Below are positions 1 through 9,357 of a stretch of 64,000 nucleotides of DNA, in pieces. How positions within the stretch are numbered: position 1 is the first letter of the stretch; every line of letters starts with the position of its first letter. Source of the stretch: Pelolinea sp. (lineage in GTDB: Bacteria > Chloroflexota > Anaerolineae > Anaerolineales > Anaerolineaceae); the NCBI GenBank assembly GCA_012797975.1, contig JAAZOD010000031.1, positions 1 through 64,000 of the forward strand. The letters are read 5' to 3'. The position numbers were made by a program, and so were the translations under genes. The notes below the pieces were generated by a model. That model was not told the origin of the DNA. It ran no database searches and saw only the letters and a list, made by a program, of their open reading frames with translations.

Positions 1-84
1 AATCTTTATGTTAGACTCAATCCGGTTGCTTTACGCAATTCGATCGATCGAAAAGTAGATCAACTATGGGAACTATCAAAGTAA
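1..84 (+). pseudogene. C-terminal end of an IS transposase (truncated by window edge)
   Basis: Frame 1 is open from the first base to TAA at 82-84 and encodes 27 residues ending in a pattern of the type LNPVALRxSIDRKVDQLWEL. This resembles the C-terminal tail (Asn-Pro-x-x-Leu-x-x-x-Ile then Leu-Trp) of integrase-core DDE transposases as I recall them. The rest of the gene lies outside the window, so its integrity cannot be judged. The neighbouring direct repeats at 77-133 fit an insertion-sequence end. The family assignment is an inference from a short tail. Confidence 0.5.
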
Positions 85-133
85 CTTTTCTATATGAGTC
101 ATCGTTACCACCAAAGTAACCTTTTCTATTGAG
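77..133. repeat. Two 22-bp direct repeats, probable IS terminal region
   Basis: Two near-identical 22-mers, 77-98 and 112-133, both read CAAAGTAAC, then T-rich sequence, then TGAG. Their starts are 35 bp apart. They begin at the last codons of the transposase remnant. Repeated short AGTAAC-type motifs at the end of an element are expected for transposase-binding sites. The outer boundary of the element and any target duplication cannot be defined here. Confidence 0.5.
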
Positions 134-186
134 GCATTACGCTACTTTATAGAGATTGATCAGCTTTTTTGCAGACATCCGTCTTT

Positions 187-2256
187 TTATTTGAAGATCA
201 CCGTCACCGTGTTCAGGATGGGAGCAATCAACAGCGAGGTCATCCCGATCAATTTCATGAAAATCAACAAGGATGGTCCGGCAACATCCTTCAAAGGATC
301 GCCATAGGTGTCACCCACCACCGCAGAAGCATGCGCCAGTGAACCATCCAGACTGGAATCTTCCTCTATCGTCTTCTTGGCGTTATCAAAAGCGGTGCCG
401 GTGTTATTGAAATAGGCACCCAGTAATGCGGAAGAAGAGACTGCGCCGATCAACAAAGCGCCCAACGCAGCACTGCCAAACAAGAAACCTATTGTGATCG
501 GCAGAACAAATGCGATCGCACCGGGTATCAACATTTCACGCAGTGCATTCTTGGTTGCAATATCCACACAATGGCTGTAGTTGGGCTTCGCTTTGCCCTC
601 CATGATCGCCGGGTTCTGTTTGAACTGGTCGCGAACCTCATCCACCATCAATTCGGCAGTTTTCGCAGTAGCTCCGATTACCAGCGAAGACATCAGAAAA
701 GGCAAAGAAATCCCCACAAAAATAAATCCGATGGCATACGGCGTGATCAGGTCCAACACCGTATTTTTTGTGATGGTAAAGAACGTGGCAAACAGCACAA
801 AGGCAGTTACCGTTCCGGAGGCCATGGCATACGATTTCGTAGTAGCTTTCAATGTATTTCCAATAGTATCCAGATGCGATAGTGATTCAAACACTTTGCG
901 TTTGGCCTTTCCAATCTTGGCAATGCCTGCCGCGTTGTCCACGATCGGACCAAATGCATCGGAGGCCATGATGATCGCAATGAGCAGATCAGTGCCGATA
1001 TTGACCGCAATGATTGCCAGGATCATTCCGCCAGAGATTTTAAAGGCCAGCATGATGGCAGCGATGATGGTCAGCATGCTGATGATGGGGCTGCGCAATC
1101 CAAAAGCAGTGCCGGTCATCAGGGTCAATGCCGCACCGCGATGCGAAGCAGCGGCAATCTTATTGACCGGTGCATGGTTGATGCCTGCATAATGGCGGGT
1201 GGTGGCCGCAGTGATCAATGTGGTCGCGATCCCTAAAATGGCAGCGACACCGATGGTAATGTCATCGATCAACCAGTAAGAAAGCGCCATGGCACCGGCA
1301 GCGCTCAAAATGGAACTGGTCCACAACCCAATATTAAAAATGCTGGTGGGTTTCTGATCGGGTGACCACTGTCTGGTGGCCAGAATCCCGATGGCGGAGG
1401 AAACGATGCCTACGCACTGCAGTAGAATGGGCAAATAAATCACCTTGCTGCCGTAAATGGAAACCAGGGTTGCGCAAACCACACTGGCGGTGATGATATC
1501 ATCACTGAACGTTTGGAAAAGGTCCGCACCACGCCCGGCGCAGTCACCCACGTTATCCCCCACCAGGTCGGCGATCACTGCGGCATTGCGTGGATCGTCT
1601 TCCGGTATTTTTTCTTCAACTTTTCCCACCAGGTCAGCACCCACATCGGCTGATTTTGTGAAAATTCCGCCCCCGATCTGGCCGAAAAGCGCTGCCAGCG
1701 AACCGCCCACCCCAAAACCGACCAACACATTGGGATCTTTGAAAATCAGGAAGAGGATGGTCAGCACCAGCAAACTCAAACCCGTCACCAGCAAACCCAT
1801 CACACCGCCACCAAACACCGCAGTCCGAAAGGCGCTGGAAAAGGATTGTTCGGCCTGGTCGGCGGTTTGAACATTGGTGCGCACACTGATCGACATGCCC
1901 AGATAACCGGCAGTGATGGAGGTACACACACCCAACACAAATGCCGTGGCTTCCCGCCATCCCATAAAGATGCCCACGATGGCTGCCATGAAGGGGACAG
2001 CCAGCAGAATGGTGCGGATTTGACGGCGCAAATACGTTCTGGCAGCGGCGTGGATATCGTCGCTCACTTCCGACATTTCCTTAGAATTGACCTTACGAAA
2101 AATGATGCGGCTGACAAAAACGCCGGCCAGGTAGATGGCAAACAAGCCTACCAAAATTGGAACAGACCAAAGATTGAAACCCGACGTGACTGCTGCGACG
2201 ATCAAACCCCCAAATAATAAAAGGCCCAGAAAATACAACCAGCGGTTTGAAGTCAT
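187..2256 (-). CDS. hppA: K+-independent proton-translocating membrane pyrophosphatase
   Basis: Hydrolyses cytosolic pyrophosphate and pumps H+ across the membrane. The 689-residue length and roughly 16 hydrophobic helices match the family. Substrate-binding acidic motifs are visible: DVGADLVGKVE at 204-214, GDNVGDCAGRGADLF at 233-247 and DAFGPIVDNAAG at 433-444. In the ion-selectivity helix the sequence is GNTLKATTK, with Lys470 and Thr473. Lys and Thr at these positions mark the K+-independent, H+-pumping subclass; K+-dependent enzymes have Ala. The ATG at 2256 is chosen over an in-frame start 48 bases upstream because AAAGGAG lies just before it. The gene is separated from the upstream kinase gene by 137 bp containing its own promoter. 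Confidence 0.95.
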   Translation of the reverse strand: MTSNRWLYFLGLLLFGGLIVAAVTSGFNLWSVPILVGLFAIYLAGVFVSRIIFRKVNSKEMSEVSDDIHAAARTYLRRQIRTILLAVPFMAAIVGIFMGWREATAFVLGVCTSITAGYLGMSISVRTNVQTADQAEQSFSSAFRTAVFGGGVMGLLVTGLSLLVLTILFLIFKDPNVLVGFGVGGSLAALFGQIGGGIFTKSADVGADLVGKVEEKIPEDDPRNAAVIADLVGDNVGDCAGRGADLFQTFSDDIITASVVCATLVSIYGSKVIYLPILLQCVGIVSSAIGILATRQWSPDQKPTSIFNIGLWTSSILSAAGAMALSYWLIDDITIGVAAILGIATTLITAATTRHYAGINHAPVNKIAAASHRGAALTLMTGTAFGLRSPIISMLTIIAAIMLAFKISGGMILAIIAVNIGTDLLIAIIMASDAFGPIVDNAAGIAKIGKAKRKVFESLSHLDTIGNTLKATTKSYAMASGTVTAFVLFATFFTITKNTVLDLITPYAIGFIFVGISLPFLMSSLVIGATAKTAELMVDEVRDQFKQNPAIMEGKAKPNYSHCVDIATKNALREMLIPGAIAFVLPITIGFLFGSAALGALLIGAVSSSALLGAYFNNTGTAFDNAKKTIEEDSSLDGSLAHASAVVGDTYGDPLKDVAGPSLLIFMKLIGMTSLLIAPILNTVTVIFK

Positions 2257-2307
2257 AAATGTTTCTCCTTTAGTTGAAACAATCAATGGCAAATGAGCAA
2301 ACAATCA

Positions 2308-2313
2308 TTATAT
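2308..2313 (-). promoter_or_regulatory. Probable -10 box for hppA
   Basis: TATAAT on the minus strand, about 50 bases before the hppA start codon in an AT-rich gap. No good -35 hexamer stands 16-18 bp upstream. The predicted transcript would carry a normal leader with the AAAGGAG ribosome binding site. Confidence 0.45.
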
Positions 2314-2393
2314 ATGAAATTTATGGAGTGGGATATGTTACCCAAGAACGTGCAAGAATGTTACAAATGAACAAATCAGGAGAAAAATGTTTT

Positions 2394-5300
2394 TTATCGG
2401 CCATCTTTCTTGATGGCCAGTCCCTTAGGAAGCTGTATCTTGAAAACAGCTCCCTTCCCCAGTTCACTTTCTACAGTGATTGTTCCTCTATGCGCATCGA
2501 TGATGAACTTTGCAATATATAGCCCTGATCCGCCAGTTTTCTCCAAAGTAGCATCGCCTGTCTTGGGGTGATAGTATTTCTCAAAAATGAAGGGGGTATC
2601 CAGGGCCGAAATCCCCGGACCGCTGTCATGGACTCCAAGCAGCACATGCTCTTCAGTGTCTGTCAATTTGACAACAACGGAACCATCCAGCTCCGAAAAT
2701 TTAATCGCATTGTGAAGGACATTATAGATGGCCTGCTTTAACAGCACAGCATCCCCCTGGATCACCACGTCGGGGGTGACATCGGTGAGGGAGATCTTCA
2801 CGCGTTTCTGATTCGCCAATGATTCCAATTGAGCAACCACGCTCTGGATCATGACCGGAAGGTCAACCTCACCGGCAGAAAGCACCACGCCTTTTTCGAT
2901 GCGGTCCTCTGTTAAAATGCCTTCCACCAGTGTCATGATGGTATCCAGGCCATTCTTGATTTTCTCCAGATAATCTTGTTGGGTAGGATTCAGTTCACCC
3001 ACCATGGGCAGCATTTTGGAATAGCCCTGCATCACGGTAATGGGAGAGCGCAAGTCATGGCTCAGCATGCTCACAAAATCGTGCGTCAATTCCTCGCGTT
3101 TCTTTTCTCGGGTAATATCTTTCATCAGCATTACCGAGATCTGTCCCGCTTCAGGATCCACCGTGTTGACAAGTTCAATTTCATATTTCTCGCCGGAAGG
3201 CATTTCCTTGGTCAATACCGTTCTATCCCGCAAGTTGTTGCGCAGCATAATGTTGTAGATCTCGTTCTCATGCACGCGCTTTTCAATACTGGTATGCGCT
3301 TCCGCATCATCCAATTTCAGGAAGCTGCACGCCGCTTTGTTCCCATAGAAAAGTTCCTGATTCATAAAAATAAAAAGAGGAAAATTCAAACCGTCGAAAA
3401 GGTTGGATAGGATCTTCTTTTCTGTCAAGTCCTGTTGAAGGCAGAGCAATGAAGCCATCTGGCCATAAAAGGGCACAGCTTTTTTATTGAAACTGGCGAT
3501 ACTTTCTTTGGAAAATTCATGCGCCGATCGAAAAGCATGCACCAGGATACCCTGCCGGTCTTCATCGATCGGGAATTTTGTGATGATCATGGCCTGCGGG
3601 AAAGGTTTCCCAATAGGGCGAACCACTTGATGAAAACGAGCGGTATTCCCGATCACCAATTGATCCTGCTCCCGACTGATGGCAAGGATCTGTTCATCCA
3701 GATAAGAAAAATCTTCCACATCTTTTTCACAGGAGAGCAGATACTTTTCCAAGGCCGAATCTTTCTGCTTTTTCTCAATCAGTATTTCCAGAAAAAGAGA
3801 ATCATCCTCGGTAAACGCTTCCAATGCTTTTTTCACCAGCGGTTGGAACGCGGTTCGATCATCATAGCTGTGCCAGAGGTCGACAAAGGTTTGTGTTTCC
3901 TGGTACCGTTTATCCATCTTCAGAAATACATGCTTTAGGATATCCAGGAATTCCAGGATGATCCTGGGAAAGGAACGAATTCGCTCCGCTTTGTCATCTT
4001 CATTGCGCTCGGCCGAAAAGCGAGCGGAAAGAGCGATGACCGCTTTGGCAAGATTCATCCATTTCAGGAAAAAATATCCGCTGACGGTCATCGTACAGAG
4101 CAGAGTCGCCAGAAGGTAGGGCAGAAAATCATGATAAAAATCGGCCAGGAATGCCTGCTTCTCCAATCCCACTTCGATTCCCCATCCCTCCAATCCAATC
4201 CCGGCATACTGGGAGGAGGCATAACGCGAATTCCCGGATTCACCCAATACATCGTCCGTCCATTGGGCTCTGGCATTGAACAGTGCATTGACAAAAGTGA
4301 CATCCACTCCTTTGTCACGATAAGATTGGATCAATGTTACCAGCGGTAAGAAAGTAGGATTGTTCTGCAAATGAACCCGAGCCAACACAACCCTTTGAAC
4401 GGTTTGGTCCTCTGCTGAAACAGGATAGAGAATGCTGAGAACAGGGTCAGCCAATTTGGTCTTGGAGAATGCTGCCTGAACCGAATTCTCTTGCAGCGAT
4501 GCTTGAAATGCTCTCGCTTCTGCGTCGGGGATCACCAACTGCTCTTCTGAAAGCGCAGGGTAGGCATACACCAGTTCACCCCGGGTGTTGAAAAGGTAGA
4601 ACTCATCCAAATTTTGAACAGGTTGAAAGAGCGATTTGATTTCTTCCCGAATTTCCGCATTGCTTCCATTCAGCAAAGTATTTTTTGAAAGTTGATCGAT
4701 CCTGATCGCATCTGCAGTGAACACCGATGTTACGGACGTATCGATAACTTGAATGCGATCGGAGAGTTCATCTTTCCATTCATTCAAAGCATGCACGCGT
4801 GTGATATTCCATAGAACTGTCAGCAAAACCAATGCGATATAGAGGAATCCGATAAACTGAAGGTTGATTTTCTTCTTTTCAGAGAGACCCTTGGAGAACC
4901 CTTTTTGGTCTTCATGGCTTTCTTTCTTTCGAACCAGCAACTCTCCCACAAGTCCTGCCAGGAACAATTCCAAGATGCGACAGAAGTAATAGATCCACCC
5001 GTCATGCAAGCACAGGTCCAAACGATATGCCACACCCAAACCGCTGCTCATAAACCGTTCCAGATAGAAAAGGGGGAAAACGCACAGAATTGCCAGAGCG
5101 AGCAGGATCAGGGGATGATTTTGAAATTTCGCTAAGGCACCGTTTTTTCGTGAAAGAAAAAAATTGAAGGCAAGCGCAATGGATAAGATCAATGGGACAA
5201 AGAAAATATTATGAACAAAAAAACCGCTGAATAGCATGCTCCCGATCAATGCCAGGGTGATGCTCAGCATTCTTTTTTCAAAAACCGCAGCCGCCACCCA

Positions 5301-5597
5301 AGGTATGGCCTGGAAAAGGATCAAAAAGAATTCGCTTCCGGTTTGAACTGCAGAAGGGAATATCTGAACATGAAATGGAAAAAGATCAATCCGAAAAAGG
5401 GAGGAACAAATGATGGCAAGGAAACCATAGAACAGCCAATCCAGTGGATTGGTTTCAGTCAACCTGACCGTTTGTGAAAACCGGTGAATCAAGAAAAACA
5501 GGATGCAAATCCAGAGACAGAACAATAACCAATCCACCCAAGTGCCGGGGAGGCTCATTTGAAAGTTCGTGGAAATTTGTTGTAAAAATTCTTCCAT
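2394..5597 (-). CDS. Large multi-TM sensor histidine kinase (orphan)
   Basis: Membrane sensor kinase of about 1067 residues. About 6-7 hydrophobic segments fill residues 22-225, with another at 247-267. Residues 268-490 look like an extracytoplasmic sensor region, closed by a membrane span at 491-513. Residues 560-830 carry GAF/PAS-like regions. The HisKA box LSHDLRSPI holds the phospho-acceptor His848 (numbered from a GTG one codon upstream). HATPase motifs follow (HNAIKFSE, DSGPGI, GGSGLYIAK). No receiver domain is fused and no response regulator lies nearby. It sits 30 bp behind the C69 peptidase gene, at the end of the long glycan/lepA run. The start could be this ATG or the adjacent GTG at 5600; neither has a strong ribosome binding site. 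Confidence 0.88.
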   Translation of the reverse strand: MEEFLQQISTNFQMSLPGTWVDWLLFCLWICILFFLIHRFSQTVRLTETNPLDWLFYGFLAIICSSLFRIDLFPFHVQIFPSAVQTGSEFFLILFQAIPWVAAAVFEKRMLSITLALIGSMLFSGFFVHNIFFVPLILSIALAFNFFLSRKNGALAKFQNHPLILLALAILCVFPLFYLERFMSSGLGVAYRLDLCLHDGWIYYFCRILELFLAGLVGELLVRKKESHEDQKGFSKGLSEKKKINLQFIGFLYIALVLLTVLWNITRVHALNEWKDELSDRIQVIDTSVTSVFTADAIRIDQLSKNTLLNGSNAEIREEIKSLFQPVQNLDEFYLFNTRGELVYAYPALSEEQLVIPDAEARAFQASLQENSVQAAFSKTKLADPVLSILYPVSAEDQTVQRVVLARVHLQNNPTFLPLVTLIQSYRDKGVDVTFVNALFNARAQWTDDVLGESGNSRYASSQYAGIGLEGWGIEVGLEKQAFLADFYHDFLPYLLATLLCTMTVSGYFFLKWMNLAKAVIALSARFSAERNEDDKAERIRSFPRIILEFLDILKHVFLKMDKRYQETQTFVDLWHSYDDRTAFQPLVKKALEAFTEDDSLFLEILIEKKQKDSALEKYLLSCEKDVEDFSYLDEQILAISREQDQLVIGNTARFHQVVRPIGKPFPQAMIITKFPIDEDRQGILVHAFRSAHEFSKESIASFNKKAVPFYGQMASLLCLQQDLTEKKILSNLFDGLNFPLFIFMNQELFYGNKAACSFLKLDDAEAHTSIEKRVHENEIYNIMLRNNLRDRTVLTKEMPSGEKYEIELVNTVDPEAGQISVMLMKDITREKKREELTHDFVSMLSHDLRSPITVMQGYSKMLPMVGELNPTQQDYLEKIKNGLDTIMTLVEGILTEDRIEKGVVLSAGEVDLPVMIQSVVAQLESLANQKRVKISLTDVTPDVVIQGDAVLLKQAIYNVLHNAIKFSELDGSVVVKLTDTEEHVLLGVHDSGPGISALDTPFIFEKYYHPKTGDATLEKTGGSGLYIAKFIIDAHRGTITVESELGKGAVFKIQLPKGLAIKKDGR

Positions 5598-5627
5598 CAC
5601 CGGGTCATTTTTCTTGTTTCTCTTATT

Positions 5628-6950
5628 TTATACCGGTATGTTCACTTTTTGATTGTTTTTCTTCCAGTAACTTTCATAATAGGATGCGTTTTTATGCCCA
5701 CTTTTCACTTTTTTCAACAGGTCATTCCACAGAATATAATGATCCTTCTCTAACTGAAAAGCCCGTTTGGAAATTTGGCCACATTCCTCATTGCGCTTCT
5801 CTGCCATGATCCATTCATTAATTTCATCTTCCACTTGCTCGATATTGGGCTCCAGCGCGCTCAGCCGGGCATGAAAATCTTTCAACACACGCCGGTGAAT
5901 GACCTCATGCTCCCACCACAGACTATCTTTCGTGAATTGCTGTTGCGGTTCAGGTCCGATATCCGGCAATCCACCATTCATCCAAACCGGTTTGAACACC
6001 GACAGACAGGGGGCTGCAGTACCGGTGACCCAATGCGTGATCGCATCGTGCTTGAACTGGGTGATCAAGGAACCCGTAGTCTGACTACTGCGGATCGGGC
6101 CGGGGCCTGCATGCATGCACACATTCCAAGCGGTGAGCGAACGATCAGGGAAACTCGAAGCTGGGTTCAGGGAATGAGATCGCAGTACATTTTTCATGAA
6201 CTGTAAATCGATCTTGCCTCTGTTTTCTTCGAAAGCGTTCATCACATGACGGCGACGTTCACGCCCCTGACTGAGTGGCGTATAGATCGCATCCGCAAAG
6301 GCCTCCTTGAAATTAAAATGGTTTCGATCTTTACACCATTTTCTTTCCAGCGCATAATCGATCAGGCCGTCCGAGATCATGTCCCATTCCGCGGTAATGC
6401 TGATCGCATTGGAAATGGCGTAAAAATCCTGTACCTTTTTCACGATCCACATACGATCGACCATCTCCAACACATACGCCTCTTTGCCATCCATGATGAG
6501 GTAGCTGTTATGGTAATACAATCCGTGTTCCCTGCTGCAGTTCCCGCTCTGGCCGTACTGTTGCAACAGATTGGTGATGGTCTGTACCGCAACCCGTGCG
6601 GAAGAGGAGCGTTCCAAAGCCAGGCGCAAATAATCCATCCCGATCAGCCCTGGTTCCTTCAATGCTGGCACTTTGGAAAAGATCGCTTCATTTCCAATGA
6701 CCACCCCACATTCGTTGGCACCCATCTCTGCGCCCCACATCCAGTATGGTTTGGAAAGCAGCACCTGATAGGTATGTCGCACCTGCGGAATGTCTATGTA
6801 AGTACAGTGAACTCGGGCATCCTTCCCATAATCTTTAGCGGGTATCATCACCAGATACTGCGCTTCATTGGGGTCCCGGTCGGAGTTTTTTGCAAAGAAC
6901 GCTTCTCCGTTTTTTGTGGCAGTTGCAAGCACAACACTGGTATCACACAT
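5628..6950 (-). CDS. C69 family (Ntn-hydrolase) dipeptidase/secernin-like peptidase
   Basis: 440 residues beginning Met-Cys-Asp-Thr. In peptidase family C69 the second residue Cys becomes the N-terminal nucleophile after Met removal. The following FFAKNSDRDPNEAQ pattern is the family signature (Asn-Ser-Asp-Arg near residue 22). The substrate is probably dipeptides or small amides; the exact specificity cannot be told. No signal peptide is seen, so a cytoplasmic location is inferred. The ATG lies one base after the cmk stop codon, so translation is probably coupled to cmk. Its link with cytidylate kinase or the glycan genes is unknown. Confidence 0.85.
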   Translation of the reverse strand: MCDTSVVLATATKNGEAFFAKNSDRDPNEAQYLVMIPAKDYGKDARVHCTYIDIPQVRHTYQVLLSKPYWMWGAEMGANECGVVIGNEAIFSKVPALKEPGLIGMDYLRLALERSSSARVAVQTITNLLQQYGQSGNCSREHGLYYHNSYLIMDGKEAYVLEMVDRMWIVKKVQDFYAISNAISITAEWDMISDGLIDYALERKWCKDRNHFNFKEAFADAIYTPLSQGRERRRHVMNAFEENRGKIDLQFMKNVLRSHSLNPASSFPDRSLTAWNVCMHAGPGPIRSSQTTGSLITQFKHDAITHWVTGTAAPCLSVFKPVWMNGGLPDIGPEPQQQFTKDSLWWEHEVIHRRVLKDFHARLSALEPNIEQVEDEINEWIMAEKRNEECGQISKRAFQLEKDHYILWNDLLKKVKSGHKNASYYESYWKKNNQKVNIPV

Positions 6951-6951
6951 G

Positions 6952-7626
6952 TCAAGATTCCCTGATAATGGCTACTATTTCATCAACAACTTGCTGAACA
7001 TTCTTCCCATCGGTATTGATGGTTCTGGCATCTTTGGCGGCGATCAATGGAGCCAGTTTTCGTGATGAATCTTTTCGATCCCGTTCTTTCAATGCATGCT
7101 TGATTTCATCCAGATCTGCCGCTTTTCCACTGGCCTTGATCTCCAGGTATCGTCTTCTGGCCCGCTCATCAACCGATGCCACCAGGAAGAACTTATGTTT
7201 TGCATCAGGCAAAACCACCGTTCCAATATCTCTTCCCACCATGACGATCTTTCCCTTGGCTCCAATCCGGCGCTGTTGCTCGGTCATGGCCTGGCGCACC
7301 CGTTTATAAGAAGAAACCAGCGAAACAGCATCGCGCACATCATCTTCCCAGAGTTTACCGGTTACATCCACTCCATCCACAAACACATCATTCTGTCGCC
7401 CATCTGCCTTCGTAGGAGACAGGATGTCAATCTTCAATTGTTCCGCACGTTCACTGACCGCATTCTCGTCATTCAGGTCGATCTGTTGCTCAAGAGCTGC
7501 CAGAGTGGCCGCCCGGTACATAATTCCGGTATCCAGAAACTGATATCCTAATTTTTCTGCCAGTTGTTTGCCAACGGTGCTCTTTCCAGAAGCTACCGGT
7601 CCGTCAATGGTAATTGCGTCCTTCAA
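6952..7626 (-). CDS. cmk: Cytidylate kinase
   Basis: Phosphorylates CMP/dCMP to the diphosphates using ATP. The P-loop GPVASGKST follows the start, then the CMP-binding region (FLDTGIMYR) and the VGRDIGT motif. 224 residues from a TTG start at 7626, which is preceded by GGAAGGA at suitable spacing. The only upstream ATG, at 7683, would add 19 unfamily-like residues and overlap the preceding gene by 35 bp, so TTG is preferred. It is a housekeeping gene placed at the far end of a surface-glycan gene run. Confidence 0.92.
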   Translation of the reverse strand: MKDAITIDGPVASGKSTVGKQLAEKLGYQFLDTGIMYRAATLAALEQQIDLNDENAVSERAEQLKIDILSPTKADGRQNDVFVDGVDVTGKLWEDDVRDAVSLVSSYKRVRQAMTEQQRRIGAKGKIVMVGRDIGTVVLPDAKHKFFLVASVDERARRRYLEIKASGKAADLDEIKHALKERDRKDSSRKLAPLIAAKDARTINTDGKNVQQVVDEIVAIIRES

Positions 7627-7648
7627 CTTAAGTATCCTTCCCAAGTCT

Positions 7649-9346
7649 TCATGATTTGAACCACACCGAGAAACTGGTGACATTGAGTGATGCTGTGCGG
7701 TATATTAACCATTCTAATATCTCATCCGGAAGAAATCCAGAAAAATCTTCACGAACCCAGGCAACATCACTGGATAAAACGAAATTTTCACTTTCATGAT
7801 CGTTAAAGGTATAGGAGGCATCCGCATCCGTAATAAAAATATCATAATCAACACCATCCAAGGCAGTGGGATCATCCACCACGCTGATGGAATAATTACG
7901 TAATGCCCATTGCAAACTTTCCGTGCGTTCTTTCATGGAAAGCGCAATGGTGATCTCTTTAGGGCTGATGGATTTTTGTGTTCGATAATTTTCTATTTCT
8001 TCCAGCAACAGATCCGAATTTTTGAGATAAGGCGCTTCGCGCATCAGTTCATACTCATAAGTTCCGGTAATATTTGCGGAACGATTTGCATTTCGGACCA
8101 TCGTGAAAAAGCCACACACTAAAAGCAGCGCCGAAAGCACCTGCACCGTTCGGGTCCATGACCAACCATAAGCGTACAAAAGAACAAACAGGATGCATAA
8201 CAACAGTGGAGAAACCAGCAGCATCAGGTTTGTCGTGAGCTCCATACCAGCAGATAACAAATAATGCAACCGCAGGATTTGGAAGGAAAGAAAAACAAGG
8301 ATCGCAATGCCAACCAGGAAAGGAACAAGAATGGTTTTTCTTTCCCGCCAGGTCGCAGAGCCAATCTTCACCATGCAGCCGGCCGCCATCACCCACATGG
8401 GAACACACATCCATACTGCTTCATAGAAAGAGAATTGCGGGATCAAGAAGACCACCATCCCGAGCAAAATCCACACCAGCAGAAATAGATTTTTCTTATT
8501 CTCTTGCTTCTCGGTATGAAAAAAAGCAGCGATACAAAAGACGATGGCATAGAAAGCATAAAAAAGGAATGCGACCAGCCGCACATCGGTAGAAAGAGTC
8601 ATTTCCGGATCTCCGACCGTGGATCCCGGAAAAATTGACAGCAGTGCTTTTACCGGTGACCATAATCCGCTTGGTTCCGTTGCCAAACGTGTGCTGATCC
8701 CCAGCCATAACAAGAACAGGATCAGAAGCAGGTGCATGTTTTGTTTTCGGAAAAGAGGGATATCGATCTCTTGGTGGTCTTCTATCCGCACTTCTTTGTG
8801 TGATAACAGCCAGGTTACCCCGTACGTCATCCCTGTAATGAGAAATCCGATCCAGAAGGTTTTTCCGCTCAATAAACCAAATGCAAAGGTCACCACAGCG
8901 GCTGACCAGTTCCGCTTGAGAAGAAACACAAGAAGGAAAAGGATGAAGACCATGCCGATCATCACGTCACTGGCAGCCCTGGCGGTTTGGATCAGGATTG
9001 GATCGAGCGCCAGACAGATCGCCAGAACAACTGCTGTTTTCTTTTCAAGCAGCGGTTCCAACAGAAGGGGCAGGATCACGATCAGACTGCCCAGCAGCGC
9101 CGGGACAACGCGGGCAGAAAAATTGCTGCTTCCAAATATGGTGAAAAGTGTGTCCGTGAAAAAGAGATAGATCCTGGAAATGGCATCGCAACCGGAACGC
9201 TCTGCATCCACAGCACACAGGGCCTGCTGGGCTTCCGGATTGGTCAGAGGAACGCTGTTGAGGTTCAGCAATCGAAATGCAACCGCAATGATCAAAATGA
9301 TCCCATAGATCCACCGGGTTGCCGTATCTTTTTCAAAGATTTTCAT
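7649..9346 (-). CDS. GT39-family (PMT/ArnT-like) membrane glycosyltransferase
   Basis: 565 residues with about ten to twelve predicted membrane helices and a soluble C-terminal tail from about residue 440. The N-terminal pattern (first helix, short loop with NPEAQQALCAVD, then helix and FGSSNFSARVVPALLGS) is that of dolichyl-phosphate-mannose-protein mannosyltransferase/ArnT-type GT-C enzymes, which transfer sugars from polyprenyl-phosphate donors on the outer face of the membrane. The acidic residue of the first loop is a Glu rather than the usual Asp-Glu pair. It lies 11 bp behind the DUF2298 gene. Donor and acceptor are unknown. Confidence 0.75.
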   Translation of the reverse strand: MKIFEKDTATRWIYGIILIIAVAFRLLNLNSVPLTNPEAQQALCAVDAERSGCDAISRIYLFFTDTLFTIFGSSNFSARVVPALLGSLIVILPLLLEPLLEKKTAVVLAICLALDPILIQTARAASDVMIGMVFILFLLVFLLKRNWSAAVVTFAFGLLSGKTFWIGFLITGMTYGVTWLLSHKEVRIEDHQEIDIPLFRKQNMHLLLILFLLWLGISTRLATEPSGLWSPVKALLSIFPGSTVGDPEMTLSTDVRLVAFLFYAFYAIVFCIAAFFHTEKQENKKNLFLLVWILLGMVVFLIPQFSFYEAVWMCVPMWVMAAGCMVKIGSATWRERKTILVPFLVGIAILVFLSFQILRLHYLLSAGMELTTNLMLLVSPLLLCILFVLLYAYGWSWTRTVQVLSALLLVCGFFTMVRNANRSANITGTYEYELMREAPYLKNSDLLLEEIENYRTQKSISPKEITIALSMKERTESLQWALRNYSISVVDDPTALDGVDYDIFITDADASYTFNDHESENFVLSSDVAWVREDFSGFLPDEILEWLIYRTASLNVTSFSVWFKS

Positions 9347-9357
9347 GTCATCACCTT

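Noticed and set aside
2396-2418. Hairpin GGCCATC/GATGGCC as terminator of the kinase gene
   Set aside because: The stem is inside the last codons and is followed by A-rich, not T-rich, sequence on the minus strand.
2274-2522. 82-codon open frame between hppA and the kinase gene
   Set aside because: Covers the hppA promoter region and the end of the kinase gene; no ribosome binding site and no similarity to anything recognised.
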